Shown here: piece by piece, positions 7,701 through 15,182 of the stretch
Numbering within the stretch: position 1 is the first letter of the stretch
Layout: each line of letters opens with the position of its first letter
From: an uncultured Clostridium sp.
Lineage (GTDB): Bacteria; Bacillota; Clostridia; TANB77; CAG-508
Assembly (NCBI GenBank): GCA_900556455.1
Contig: USOV01000019.1
Location: forward strand, 1-19,734
DNA: 19,734 bases
Reading direction: 5' to 3'
Position numbers and translations under genes: made by a program
The notes under the pieces: model-generated
Told to the model about the DNA's origin: nothing
The model's input: the letters and a program-made list of their open reading frames with translations, nothing else
The model's database searches: none

Positions 7701-8490
7701 CATACAAGTTAAACATTGCCAAAGTTTTTCCGTTTTTTAATTCTCTTGAATCTGTAGAAATTACTTTTCCTTCTAATGCAACTTTTCCATAATCTGCTGT
7801 TAAATCTTTAATTTTTACAACTTGTTCTTTAATATTTGCACTTCTGCCTATTATTACTGGGTCGTCTATATCTAATTTATTTACAGGTTCAGCACTTTCC
7901 GCTTCAGCATGCAAGAATTCCATATTTGTTTTATTATTTTCCATTATTGTTTGGCAAGCATCTTTTCCAAGTTGTTCTAAATATTGTTTTTGTTTTTCCT
8001 CGTAATCTTCTTCAACTTCTTCTTTATATTTTACCTTTATTTTTTGATTATAAAGTTTTTTAATTAAATCCTCCAAAACTTTATCTATATTATATGAATG
8101 TAAAAATGCAGAATTAGTTGTTTTTAGGACCACATGCACAGTATTTCCGTCTAATTCTACTCTGCTTCCTTGAAGAATAGTTTTTATAAGTGGAAAATTT
8201 TTAGATAAATATTTCTTAATATTTTCCCAATCTTGTTCAATAGTATTTTCTACATCTATTGTATAATTAAATTCAATATCAATATTATTAATTTTAAACT
8301 GATTTTTTAAGTATTCTTCAAAATAGTAAATTTCTCCAACATTTATTTTTTTATCTGTTTTTAAATCTATTTCTAATTTATTGGTTTTTTTATACAAATT
8401 TACATTTTCTATACTAGCATCTAAAATATTGCTTCCTTTAGTGTAATCATTAAATACATCTCTTACTGCGTTTGGCATTTTAAAAGTCAT
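4720..8490 (-). CDS. polC: DNA polymerase III PolC lacking the DEDDh exonuclease domain
   Basis: This is the replicative polymerase of low-GC Firmicutes. The order of parts is: N-terminal domain (about 1-200), OB-fold (about 230-320), PHP domain, polymerase core, C-terminal domain. PHP residues are visible at HLHTQMSQMD (340-349), TDHG (372-375), YGVEAYL (398-404), RPYHA (422-426) and CDVHFMDP (548-555). The core has GSRGSVGSS (694-702), zinc-ribbon cysteines (722, 725, 746, 749), catalytic PDIDLNFSGEYQ (774-785) and LLKLDMLGHDDP. The C-terminus QLSLF is a sliding-clamp binding motif. Bacillus-type PolC is about 1,435 residues and carries an exonuclease domain of about 180 residues inside PHP. 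Here PHP runs from YGVEAYL to RPYHA through a 17-residue linker, and no FDVETTG-type motif exists anywhere. The length of 1,256 matches that loss. The ATG follows AAAAGGAAGGA; the ATG four codons later is possible. Confidence 0.96.
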   Translation of the reverse strand: MTFKMPNAVRDVFNDYTKGSNILDASIENVNLYKKTNKLEIDLKTDKKINVGEIYYFEEYLKNQFKINNIDIEFNYTIDVENTIEQDWENIKKYLSKNFPLIKTILQGSRVELDGNTVHVVLKTTNSAFLHSYNIDKVLEDLIKKLYNQKIKVKYKEEVEEDYEEKQKQYLEQLGKDACQTIMENNKTNMEFLHAEAESAEPVNKLDIDDPVIIGRSANIKEQVVKIKDLTADYGKVALEGKVISTDSRELKNGKTLAMFNLYDGTSTITCKSFIDPKKQDLEGILKRIKNSGRLKIQGNAQYDNFAKEIGVIANVVVEVPPIPETTRMDNAKEKRVELHLHTQMSQMDAVSSATDLIKRAAKWGMKSIAITDHGVVQAFPEANHAVEDNKLDIKIIYGVEAYLIPDEEIPEGVEEGYKKIRPYHAIILAKNQKGLRNLYELISVTHLNYFHKRPRLLKSVFEKYREGLILGSACEQGELYRAIVNKKPEEEIRRIASYYDYLEIQPLGNNAFMLRDGTVSSMKDLEDINKKIVDLGDELGKLTVATCDVHFMDPQDEIYRRILMAGQGFSDADHQAPLYLRTTEEMLNEFLYLGNERAYEVVVTNTNKISDMCEVVCPISKEKCPPVIEGAEQEIEETCTNRAKELYGDPLPEIVQARLKRELDSIIKNGFSTLYIIAQRLVKKSNEDGYLVGSRGSVGSSFVANMLSITEVNSLPPHYRCPKCKYSDFTDYGIPNGVDLPDKDCPKCGAKLCKDGMDIPFETFLGFNGDKEPDIDLNFSGEYQGKIHRYAEVIFGKGKTFKAGTVGTIADKTAFGYVKNYFEERNIPVTNAEISRLVQGCVGVKRTTGQHPGGIIVVPHGREIYEFCPVQHPADDPNSDIITTHFDYHSIDKNLLKLDMLGHDDPTVIRMLQDLTGIDPKTIPLDDKETMSLFTSTKALGVTQEQINSPVGNYGIPEYGTKFARGMLLDTKPTTFEELIRISGLSHGTDVWLNNCQDLINSGTVTLMEAICTRDDIMTYLMKKGLEPGDAFKIMEVVRKGKATKDPEKWASYEEIMRAHNVPEWYMESCKKIKYMFPKAHAVAYVTMAFRIAWFKVHMPLAYYAAYFSIRGAEDFDGEIMLGGKQRVKDKMKELDMLGNNMSVKEKGMYTVLELVNEMYERGYEFLPIDLYKSDAKKFKIEDGKIRPPFSSIAGLGGVAAESIQKAVEEENGKFISIDEFQLKSKIGKSVIEMLTKFDCLKGMSKSNQLSLFDC

Positions 8491-8525
8491 TCCTTCCTTT
8501 TGTAAAACATTTTTATCATTTTTTA

Positions 8526-9542
8526 CTAAAATATCCTTAACACATCATTGTACGTAACTAGAACTGCCAATCCCATTATTAAGAAAAATCCTGTCATTTG
8601 TATTGCTACATTTACCTTTTCTTTTATTGGTTTTCTAATAATTCCTTCTATTAGCACCAGCAAAATTTTTCCACCATCTAAAGGAGGTACTGGTAATAGG
8701 TTAGTCACTCCTAAAGATAAAGATATAAGTGCTAAAATATATATAAATTGTGTTGTGTTTTCAGTTTTTACAACTACTTCTGATATTCCCACTGGTCCGG
8801 TTAGTTGGTCTACACCAACATTTCCTGTAAATAGTTGCTTTACATTATCTATAATTGAAGCAGAAAATTCCACTGTATCCCAAAATCCATAATATAAATT
8901 TCCAGTAAAGCTTTTTGGAGCCACTTTAAAAATTATTCCTAAATAATATTTTCTTGTGGCATTTTTCTCTAATGTTGGTGTTAATATTATTTGTATTTGT
9001 TCATTATTTCTTTCCACAAGTAAATTTATTTCCTCGCCATTATTTTTTTCTAATATTTTATCTATTTGACTTTTTCTTTTTATTTCCTTGCCATTTACTT
9101 GGATTATTTTATCTCCTTCTTGCATTCCTGCCGTTTCAGCTGCATAGTTTTCCACAGTTTGATCAACTGTTGTTGATACAAAGTTTCCTACAGAGGTTAT
9201 TAATATAAAATAAACTACTAATCCAAATATAATGTTTACCATTCCACCTGCTAATAGTATTACAATCTTTTTGAGTGGGCTTGCTTTACTATATGACCCT
9301 TCTTCATCTACTGCTTGTTCTTCTCCTAATAAATCAACAAAGCCTCCTAGTGGTATAAGTCTTAATACATATTTGGTGTTTTTACCTTGTTTTTTCCAGA
9401 TTATAGGGCCAAATCCTATTGCAAATTCTTTTACTTTTATTTTGCATAACTTTGCAACTAGGAAGTGCCCTCCTTCATGTATGAATATTAAAAATCCTAA
9501 TAAAAATGCTATTTTTATTATATTTAGCAATATATTAAACAT
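8526..9542 (-). CDS. rseP: RseP-type site-2 intramembrane zinc metalloprotease
   Basis: This membrane protease cleaves transmembrane segments such as anti-sigma factors and leftover signal peptides. The zinc site HEGGH is at residues 22-26 in the first membrane helix. The second metal and substrate motif NLLPVPPLDGGK is at 281-292. A single PDZ domain spans roughly 125-195 (GMQEGDKIIQVNGKEI). Hydrophobic helices lie near 8-30, 92-116, 265-285 and 310-332. The 338-residue length is within the family range. The ATG has a textbook GGAGG site. It lies between cdsA and polC, the usual place in Firmicutes, although the neighbouring dxr and ispG often seen here are missing. Confidence 0.94.
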   Translation of the reverse strand: MFNILLNIIKIAFLLGFLIFIHEGGHFLVAKLCKIKVKEFAIGFGPIIWKKQGKNTKYVLRLIPLGGFVDLLGEEQAVDEEGSYSKASPLKKIVILLAGGMVNIIFGLVVYFILITSVGNFVSTTVDQTVENYAAETAGMQEGDKIIQVNGKEIKRKSQIDKILEKNNGEEINLLVERNNEQIQIILTPTLEKNATRKYYLGIIFKVAPKSFTGNLYYGFWDTVEFSASIIDNVKQLFTGNVGVDQLTGPVGISEVVVKTENTTQFIYILALISLSLGVTNLLPVPPLDGGKILLVLIEGIIRKPIKEKVNVAIQMTGFFLIMGLAVLVTYNDVLRIF

Positions 9543-9576
9543 TTTTCCTCCATAATTCGCCCAATCTCGTTAGGGG

Positions 9577-10381
9577 TTATAATAATATTAATAAAAAATA
9601 TGCGAAAGGGGCAACGAATATGATGCTGTCTATTCTATCTAGCATTCCTCCGTGTCCTGGTATTAAGTTTCCATAGTCTTTTATTTCCATTTCTCTTTTT
9701 ATGCTAGATGCAGCTAAGTCTCCCAATTGACTTAATATACTTAAAGCCAATGTTGTTATTGCCACAAATGTATAAGAAAGGTTTAAGTTCACATATTTTT
9801 GTACTATTGCTGTGTATATTAATGCTAAAACTATTGCTCCAATTGTTCCTCCAATGCTTCCTTCTACTGATTTTTTAGGGCTTATTTTTGTTAGTTTATG
9901 TTTTCCAAATCTCATACCTACTGCATATGCAAAAGTATCTGTTCCCCATGCTGCAATTAGAATATACCATATTAAAAATTTTCCATTTGGTGTGCTGTAT
10001 AGTAATGGTAAAAATACCAAAAATCCTATTACATAACATATTCCAAAAAATGTTGCAAATATATCCTTTGGTTCTACTTTCATTGATGTTGCTATAACAT
10101 TTATAAATAACAATACTATACTTGTTGGTATGAACATTATTAAAATTTTAGTCCAAATTTCTACTGGAATTACGTGTATAAATGCTATAAGTATTGCTGC
10201 AATATATCCGGAGCCATTTTACTGGTTTATATTGTTTCTCTATTGCGCTAAAATATTCATGTATTGATATTAATGCTACAATTGCAAAAACGGCATCTAT
10301 TATATATTTATTTCCAAATATTAAAATTAGTGCTACTATTGGTAGTCCAATGACACCAGTTAATATTCTTTTTAGTTTCAT
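9577..10381 (-). CDS. cdsA: CdsA, phosphatidate cytidylyltransferase, read through one CGG-A frameshift
   Basis: CdsA makes CDP-diacylglycerol from phosphatidate and CTP, an essential step in phospholipid synthesis at the membrane. The N-terminal part (57 codons, MKLKRILTGVIGLP to QYKPVKWL) and the C-terminal part are in different frames. Skipping the C at 10210 joins them as KPVKWL-GYIAAILIAF and gives a continuous 267-residue protein of normal length. The CdsA signature is complete: SQLGDLAASSIKRE, DYGNLIPGHGGMLDRIDS. Multiple hydrophobic helices are present. Without the shift the product ends after 77 residues. It sits 23 bases after uppS and 34 before rseP in the standard gene order. Because cdsA is normally essential, recoding is more likely than a dead gene; a base-calling error is the alternative. 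Confidence 0.9.
10208..10210 (-). other. Putative +1 frameshift site CGG-A in cdsA
   Basis: The zero-frame codon after CTC is CGG (10210-10208). Continuing in frame leads to an unrelated tail and a stop. Skipping the C resumes at GGA (Gly) and restores CdsA homology. Context: CTC CGG ATA. Confidence 0.75.
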
Positions 10382-10404
10382 ATTCGACTCCTTTTTTCTT
10401 TCAT

Positions 10405-11136
10405 TTATTTTTTCTCATCAGGTCTTCCGCCAAATCTTCTGTTTCTTCTTTGATATGCTTTTATTGCTTCTACTAAGTCGTCTTCAGAGAATTCTGGCCA
10501 GTGTTTGTCTGGGAAATAGAATTCTGTATATGTAAGTTGCCATGGTAAGAAATTGCTTGTTCTAAGTTCTCTACTTGTTCTTATCATTAAATCTGGAGCT
10601 GGTTGACCTGCTGTGTATATGTTTTCAGAAATTGTATCTTCATTTATATCGTCCAAAGATAATTCCCCATTTTTTACTTTTTCTGCTATAACTTTAGTGG
10701 CATGTACTAGTTCTGCTCTTCCTCCATAATTGAAGGCAATATTTAATATAAGTCCTGTATTATTTTTTGTTTTTTCAACTAGTTTATCTATTCTAGTTTG
10801 TATATCTGCTGGTATATTTTCCTTTTCTCCAATTACTCGAATTTTTATATTTTCTGTGTCCATTCTTCTTAGCATTGCATCTAAATTTGCTTTTAATATA
10901 AACATTAATGCAGCTACTTCTGCCTTACTTCTTTTCCAATTTTCCGTTGAAAAAGCATATACTGTTAAATATTTTATTCCAATTCTATTACAAAATCTTG
11001 CTATATTTTCAAGGTTTTTTGCTCCTGCCTTATGTCCTTCTTTTGTAGATAAACCATTGTTTTTTGCCCATCTTCTGTTTCCATCCATAATAATTGCAAT
11101 ATGTTCAGGCAAATTTTGCATATTTATTTCTTCCAT
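10405..11136 (-). CDS. uppS: UppS, undecaprenyl diphosphate synthase (cis-prenyltransferase)
   Basis: UppS extends farnesyl diphosphate with isopentenyl diphosphate to make the C55 lipid carrier for peptidoglycan. The catalytic Asp is Asp18 in IIMDGNRRWA. The structural motifs AFSTENWKRS (61-70), FNYGGRAE and SNFLPWQLTYTEFYF are present, and 243 residues is normal. Two motif positions that are usually glycine are arginine (AGA). In the first motif DGNRRWA replaces DGNGRWA, a variant also seen in other cis-prenyltransferases. At residue 189 RTSRELR stands where RTSGELR is expected, next to the diphosphate-binding arginines. The ATG follows a GGGGGAG site by five bases. It is the first gene of uppS-cdsA-rseP-polC. 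Confidence 0.94.
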   Translation of the reverse strand: MEEINMQNLPEHIAIIMDGNRRWAKNNGLSTKEGHKAGAKNLENIARFCNRIGIKYLTVYAFSTENWKRSKAEVAALMFILKANLDAMLRRMDTENIKIRVIGEKENIPADIQTRIDKLVEKTKNNTGLILNIAFNYGGRAELVHATKVIAEKVKNGELSLDDINEDTISENIYTAGQPAPDLMIRTSRELRTSNFLPWQLTYTEFYFPDKHWPEFSEDDLVEAIKAYQRRNRRFGGRPDEKK

Positions 11137-11160
11137 TAATACTCCCCCATCTTTTTATAT

Positions 11161-11177
11161 GGAGCACGCTGTGCTCC
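11161..11177. repeat. 7-bp hairpin in the uppS leader
   Basis: GGAGCAC and GTGCTCC form a perfect 7-bp stem with a 3-base loop, about 25 bases before the uppS start. No U-run follows on the minus strand, so it is not a terminator. It may stabilise or regulate the leader RNA; its role is not visible from sequence. Confidence 0.5.
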
Positions 11178-11226
11178 GCTACAATTTTTCATAGACTATT
11201 TAACTCTATCTTTTTATTTATGTATT

Positions 11227-11232
11227 ATTGTA
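11227..11232 (-). promoter_or_regulatory. Possible extended -10 of the uppS-cdsA-rseP-polC promoter
   Basis: On the minus strand TGATACAAT (extended -10, hexamer TACAAT) lies just after the fmt terminator and about 90 bases before the uppS ATG. The -35 region is weak (TTCATT at 17 bases), so the call rests mainly on the extended -10 and on position. Confidence 0.4.
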
Positions 11233-11243
11233 TCATAGAATAT

Positions 11244-11293
11244 AAAAAAAATGAAAGGTTTTTGAAAATAAATTCAAAAAACTTTCATTTTTT
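11244..11293 (-). terminator. Intrinsic terminator after priA-def-fmt
   Basis: A long hairpin with arms of about 20 bp and one mismatch (containing AAATGAAAG and CTTTCATTT) encloses a short AT loop and is followed on the minus strand by eight T. It lies 44 bases after the fmt stop. A-runs on both sides make it potentially bidirectional. Confidence 0.85.
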
Positions 11294-11336
11294 GACCATG
11301 ACTTTTCACAAAAGATTTATCTGTTCAAAAAATATT

Positions 11337-12323
11337 TTATGTGTATAATATTTCTCCAACTTCTATTTTATTTCCTCTTAAGAAGTCTTGCACATTCATT
11401 TTTTTTGCGTTTTCTGCTTGCACTTCTAGTAGCAAAATTACCCCATCTTTTGCTTTTACATATATACCTTCTTTTTTGTCTATATATATAATTGTTCCTG
11501 AAGTTATGTTTTCATATTTTTGTTTATATTCTTTAAATTCTTCGTATTTATCCATAAACTTCTCATTTGATAATGTTTCTACTTTCCATATTTTTAGTTT
11601 TTTGCCATTTAAAATTGAATATGCTCCCATTATTGGGTTTAAGCCTCTTACTAGATTTTTTATTTCTAAAGCAGTTTTTTCTTCCCAATCAATTTTTGCC
11701 ATTTCTTTATTTAGCATTGGTGCTACTGTAAAATCTGTTCCTTGTTTTTGTCTTGGTGCTGTACCTTTTTCAACTTTTTCCAGAGTTTCTACTAAAAGTT
11801 TTCCTCCAACTTCTGCTAGTCTTTCCCAAAGTTCTCCTGTTGTTTCGTTTTCTCCTATTTCTACTACTTCTTTTAGTATCATATCTCCTGTATCCATTCC
11901 TTCATCCATATACATTGTTGTTATTCCTGTTGTCTTGTCTCCATTTAATACTGCCCATTGTATTGGTGCTGCTCCTCTATATTTTGGGAGAAGTGAACCA
12001 TGTACATTTATACAGCCTAGTTCTGGAGTCTCTAATATTTCTTTTGGAAGTATTTTGCCATACGCTACTACACAAATTACTTCTGGGTTTAATTTTTTTA
12101 TTGTTTCTATTATTTCTGGATTGTTCCTTACTTTTTCTGGCTGATATACTGGTATGTTTTTTGAAATAGCATATTCTTTTACTGGTGATGCTATCATTTT
12201 CATGCCTCTTCCTTTTGGTCTATCTGGGTTTGTTACTACTGCTATTATGTTATGACCAGCTTCATATATTTTCTCAAGTGCTTTTTCAGCAAAGTCTGGT
12301 GTGCCCATAAATAAAATGTTCAT
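11337..12323 (-). CDS. fmt: Fmt, methionyl-tRNA formyltransferase
   Basis: Fmt formylates initiator methionyl-tRNA using 10-formyl-tetrahydrofolate. The N-terminal Rossmann domain starts MNILFMGTPDFA. The catalytic Asn106, His108 and Asp144 are visible in CINVHGSLLPKYRGAAPIQW and DEGMDTGD. The C-terminal tRNA-binding OB domain runs from about 205 to the end. The 328 residues are slightly above the usual 310-320, due to a lysine/glutamate-rich stretch near residues 255-270. The ATG has AAAGGAAGG upstream. An overlapping ATG six bases earlier opens only a two-codon frame and is not the start. It follows def by 24 bases in priA-def-fmt, so the enzymes that add and remove the formyl group are made together. 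Confidence 0.96.
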   Translation of the reverse strand: MNILFMGTPDFAEKALEKIYEAGHNIIAVVTNPDRPKGRGMKMIASPVKEYAISKNIPVYQPEKVRNNPEIIETIKKLNPEVICVVAYGKILPKEILETPELGCINVHGSLLPKYRGAAPIQWAVLNGDKTTGITTMYMDEGMDTGDMILKEVVEIGENETTGELWERLAEVGGKLLVETLEKVEKGTAPRQKQGTDFTVAPMLNKEMAKIDWEEKTALEIKNLVRGLNPIMGAYSILNGKKLKIWKVETLSNEKFMDKYEEFKEYKQKYENITSGTIIYIDKKEGIYVKAKDGVILLLEVQAENAKKMNVQDFLRGNKIEVGEILYT

Positions 12324-12347
12324 GTCATTTCCTTCCTTTCATATAGA

Positions 12348-12833
12348 TTATTGTTTTTCCTCTGGATTTACTATTTCTAATGTCCCTGGTATCATTTTGT
12401 CTATAAAAACTTCTCCATTTAAATGATCTACTTCATGGCATATTGCTTGTGCAAGCAATTCTTTTGCTTTTATTTCTATTTTCTTTCCATTTTCGTCTAA
12501 TGCTCTTACAACGACTTCTTCTGGTCTTTTTACCTTTGCAAACTTATTTGGAAAGCTTAGGCATCCTTCTTCTACTTCTCTTAAGCCTTTTGTTTTTACT
12601 ATTTCTGGATTTATTAATACATATACTGGTGACCCCTCTTCATATGTATCTATTACTAGTATTTGCTTTAAAATTCCTACTTGTACTGCTGCAAGCCCTA
12701 CTCCATCATATTTATGCATTGTTTCTATCATGTCTTTTACTAATTCTCTTACTTTATCGTCTATTTTTTCTACCGGTCTTGATTTTTTTCTTAATATTTC
12801 GTCTCCTTCTAGTCTTATCATTCTTAGTGCCAT
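12348..12833 (-). CDS. def: Def, peptide deformylase
   Basis: Def removes the formyl group from nascent proteins. All three motifs are present: GVGLAAVQVG (44-53), EEGCLSFP (88-95, metal ligand Cys91) and HEVDHLNG (133-140, ligands His133 and His137, catalytic Glu134). The 161-residue length is typical of the type 1 enzyme. The first motif has Val where Pro is common before QVG, which is a tolerated change. The ATG is preceded by AAGGGGG at eight bases. It lies 18 bases after the end of priA as reconstructed here. Confidence 0.96.
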   Translation of the reverse strand: MALRMIRLEGDEILRKKSRPVEKIDDKVRELVKDMIETMHKYDGVGLAAVQVGILKQILVIDTYEEGSPVYVLINPEIVKTKGLREVEEGCLSFPNKFAKVKRPEEVVVRALDENGKKIEIKAKELLAQAICHEVDHLNGEVFIDKMIPGTLEIVNPEEKQ

Positions 12834-12851
12834 ACTTTTTGCCCCCTTAAA

Positions 12852-15072
12852 TTAACTCATATTATTTGGATTCGTGCTAATTGAAATTTTAGTCTTTTTA
12901 AATTTACATTTGTAAAATTCTTCTAATGATTTATTTATAATGTCTATTACATTATTGTTTAATTTACATTTTGAAATTATTCTCCATCTGTATCTATTTT
13001 TTATTTTATCTATTGGCGCTGGTACTGGTTTAAATATATTTATCGCCCCATTATTGTTTTTTTCTAATATTTTGTATAACTTTTCAGATGCTTTTCCGTA
13101 CCTCTTCTTTATCAGATGAATTTATTGCAAACATTATTATATCGCAAAATGGCGGATATTTCAACTGCTTTCTAAGTAATATCTCTGTTTCATAGAATTC
13201 ATCATAATTTTGCTTTTTACTACACTCTATACAAAAGTTCTCTGGAGAGTATGTTTGTATTATTACTTTCCCTGGTAAATTTCCTCTTCCTGCTCTTCCG
13301 TGCAACTTGTACTAGTAAATCAAAAGTTCTCTCATTTGCCCTATAATCCCCATTGTTTAAACTTCCGTCCGCAGTAATTACCCCAACTAGTGTTACATTT
13401 GGGAAATGGTGACCTTTTGTTACCATTTGTGTTCCAACTAATATATCTATATTCTCATTTTTAAATTTATTTAGTATTCCTTCATGAGAATTCTTCTTAC
13501 TTACTGTGTCTATATCCATTCTAATTGTTGTTGCCTCTGGGAATTCTTTGTTTATAACCTCTTCTAATTTTTGTGTGCCTGTACCAAAATATTTTACCTT
13601 TTTGCTTCCACACTTTGGGCAAACCTTTATATTATCAATTTCATAGCCACAATAATGACATTTTAATTTATTTTCTTTATTATGGTAAGTTAGACTTATA
13701 TTACATCTTTTACATTTTACTGTATATCCACAATCTCTACACATTACAAATGTTGAAAATCCTCTTCTATTTAAGAATAATATTGTTTGTCTTTTTTCTT
13801 TTAGGTTTTGCTCTATTGCATCATGTAGGCTTGTACTTAAAATTGACCTATTTCCATTTGCAAGTTCTTGCCTTAAGTCTACTACTTCTATTTCTGGAAG
13901 GCTTGAAGTATTTGCTCTTTTTGTTAAAGTTATTAATTCTATTTTTTTAGCCTTGGCTTTGTAAAATGTGTTTATATCTGGTGTAGCGCTTCCTAAAACT
14001 ACTGGTATATCTTTTTGTTTTGCCATATATCTTGCAATGTCTTTTGCATTAAATTTAGGTGGCATGTCTGATTGGTAAGATGTATCATGTTCCTCATCTA
14101 TTATAATTATTCCTAAATTTTCTATTGGTGCAAAAATCGCAGACCTTGCCCCAATTACTATTTTTGCTTTTCCGTGATTTTATTTTCTGCCACTCATCAT
14201 ATCTTTCTCCTACTGACAATTTACTATGTAAAACTGCAATTACATCTCCAAATCTTGATAAAAATCTATCTACCATTTGTGGTGTTAAAGATATTTCTGG
14301 GACTAATACAATTGCTGTTTTTTTCTTATTTAGCATATGTTCTATTAGTTGTAAATATATTTCTGTTTTTCCGTGAGCCTGTTACACCATATATTAAAAA
14401 TTCATTGAATTTGCTCTCTTTTATCCTATCAAAAGCTTCTTGTTGTTCTTCTGTCAACTTAAGTTTTTTATCTCTTTTTATGTTTCTATCCTTAAATGGA
14501 TTTCTTTCTACCTTTTGCTCTACTATTTCTATGTAGCCATTTTTCTCTAAAGTTTTTATTATTGCATGGCTTGTATCTGTAATCATCTCCAGGTCTGTAA
14601 TATATATGCCTTCATTTTCTTCTAAAAATTTTAAAATTCTTATTTGCTTTTCACTTTTTAGTTTTTCTGTTTCTATTAAGAATTCTATTTCATCAATATC
14701 TTTTTTTAAATAAACAAAATTTGCTGTTTTATCTTTTACTCTTCCTTCAAAATTTTTACTTCCTGCTCCTGGTGGTAACATTAATTTTATACAGTCTGAT
14801 ATATTGCAAAAGTATCTTCTTGCCATAAGCTTTGCTAAATTTATATTTTCTTCATTTAACAAATTGTCTTCTACTCGTATTATTTCTTTGTTGGCAAATT
14901 CAGATGTTTCTTTTATATTTATTACAAATCCCTCTTCTTGTTTTTGTCTTCCAAATGGCACAAAAACTCTGCTCCCAATTCTTATTTCTGAAATCAAATT
15001 TTCTGGGATTATATAATCAAAACTTCTATTCAATTCTTTTGCTATGCTATTTATTATAACTTCTGCTACCAT
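12852..15072 (-). CDS. priA: PriA, replication restart helicase, read through four CGG-A frameshifts
   Basis: PriA is the 3'-5' helicase that restarts replication at stalled forks. Five consecutive segments in shifting frames together give a complete 738-residue PriA once one C is skipped at each of 14373, 14174, 13300 and 13098. The joined protein has the N-terminal 3'BD (MVAEVIINSIAKELNRSFDY), Walker A YGVTGSGKTEIYLQ, DEEHDTSYQSD, eight zinc cysteines from CRDCGYTVKCKRC to CPKCGSKK, GTQMVTKGHHFPNVTLVGV, motif VI VAGRAGRGN, and the C-terminal end ISISTNPNNMS. Each junction gives an exact family match with glycine from GGA. The ATG has AAGGAG six bases upstream and its own promoter. Standard annotation would call this several fragments or a pseudogene; the intact remainder argues that it is maintained. 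Confidence 0.92.
13096..13098 (-). other. Putative +1 frameshift site CGG-A in priA (fourth)
   Basis: Context GTA CGG AAA. Reading on in frame stops three codons later. Skipping the C gives GGA and continues for 81 residues to the normal PriA C-terminus. Confidence 0.75.
13298..13300 (-). other. Putative +1 frameshift site CGG-A in priA (third, motif VI)
   Basis: Context GCA CGG AAG. Skipping the C gives QVA-GRAGRGN, helicase motif VI, with the invariant glycine read from GGA. Confidence 0.78.
14172..14174 (-). other. Putative +1 frameshift site CGG-A in priA (second)
   Basis: Context TCA CGG AAA. Skipping the C gives EWQKIKS-GKAKIVIGARSA, the expected PriA sequence, and leads on to the DEEH box. 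Confidence 0.78.
14371..14373 (-). other. Putative +1 frameshift site CGG-A in priA (first, Walker A)
   Basis: Context TCA CGG AAA. Skipping the C gives GVTGS-GKTEIY, so the shift falls exactly at the glycine of the ATP-binding GSGKT. The ten bases TCACGGAAAA are identical to those at 14174. Confidence 0.8.
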
Positions 15073-15093
15073 TTTTTCTCCTTAATGCAAAAT

Positions 15094-15099
15094 ATTATA
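15094..15099 (-). promoter_or_regulatory. Extended -10 of the priA-def-fmt promoter
   Basis: On the minus strand TGATATAAT (extended -10 with a perfect TATAAT) lies 21 bases before the priA ATG. The -35 at 17 bases (TTCCTT) is poor, as is common with extended -10 promoters. The leader is very short and holds the AAGGAG site. Confidence 0.6.
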
Positions 15100-15132
15100 T
15101 CATTTTTTATTTAATAAAGGAATGCAGATAAC

Positions 15133-15178
15133 AAAAAAAATATCATTTTACTTATCTTCAATAAAATGATATTTTTTT
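15133..15178 (-). terminator. Intrinsic terminator after the HD-domain gene
   Basis: Arms of about 17 bp (containing ATATCATTTTA and TAAAATGATAT) flank an 11-base loop and run into eight T on the minus strand, four bases after the HD gene stop. It separates that gene from priA. Confidence 0.85.
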
Positions 15179-15182
15179 AAAT

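Noticed and set aside
11341..12144. 267-codon plus-strand open frame opposite fmt
   Set aside because: It is antisense to a complete fmt with all motifs. Its composition is the Ser/Phe/Pro bias of a shadow frame and it has no family match.
12852..15072. priA as a plain pseudogene with random frameshifts
   Set aside because: Random decay would give mixed insertions, deletions and stops. All four lesions are the same single-C event before GGA, and no motif is otherwise damaged.
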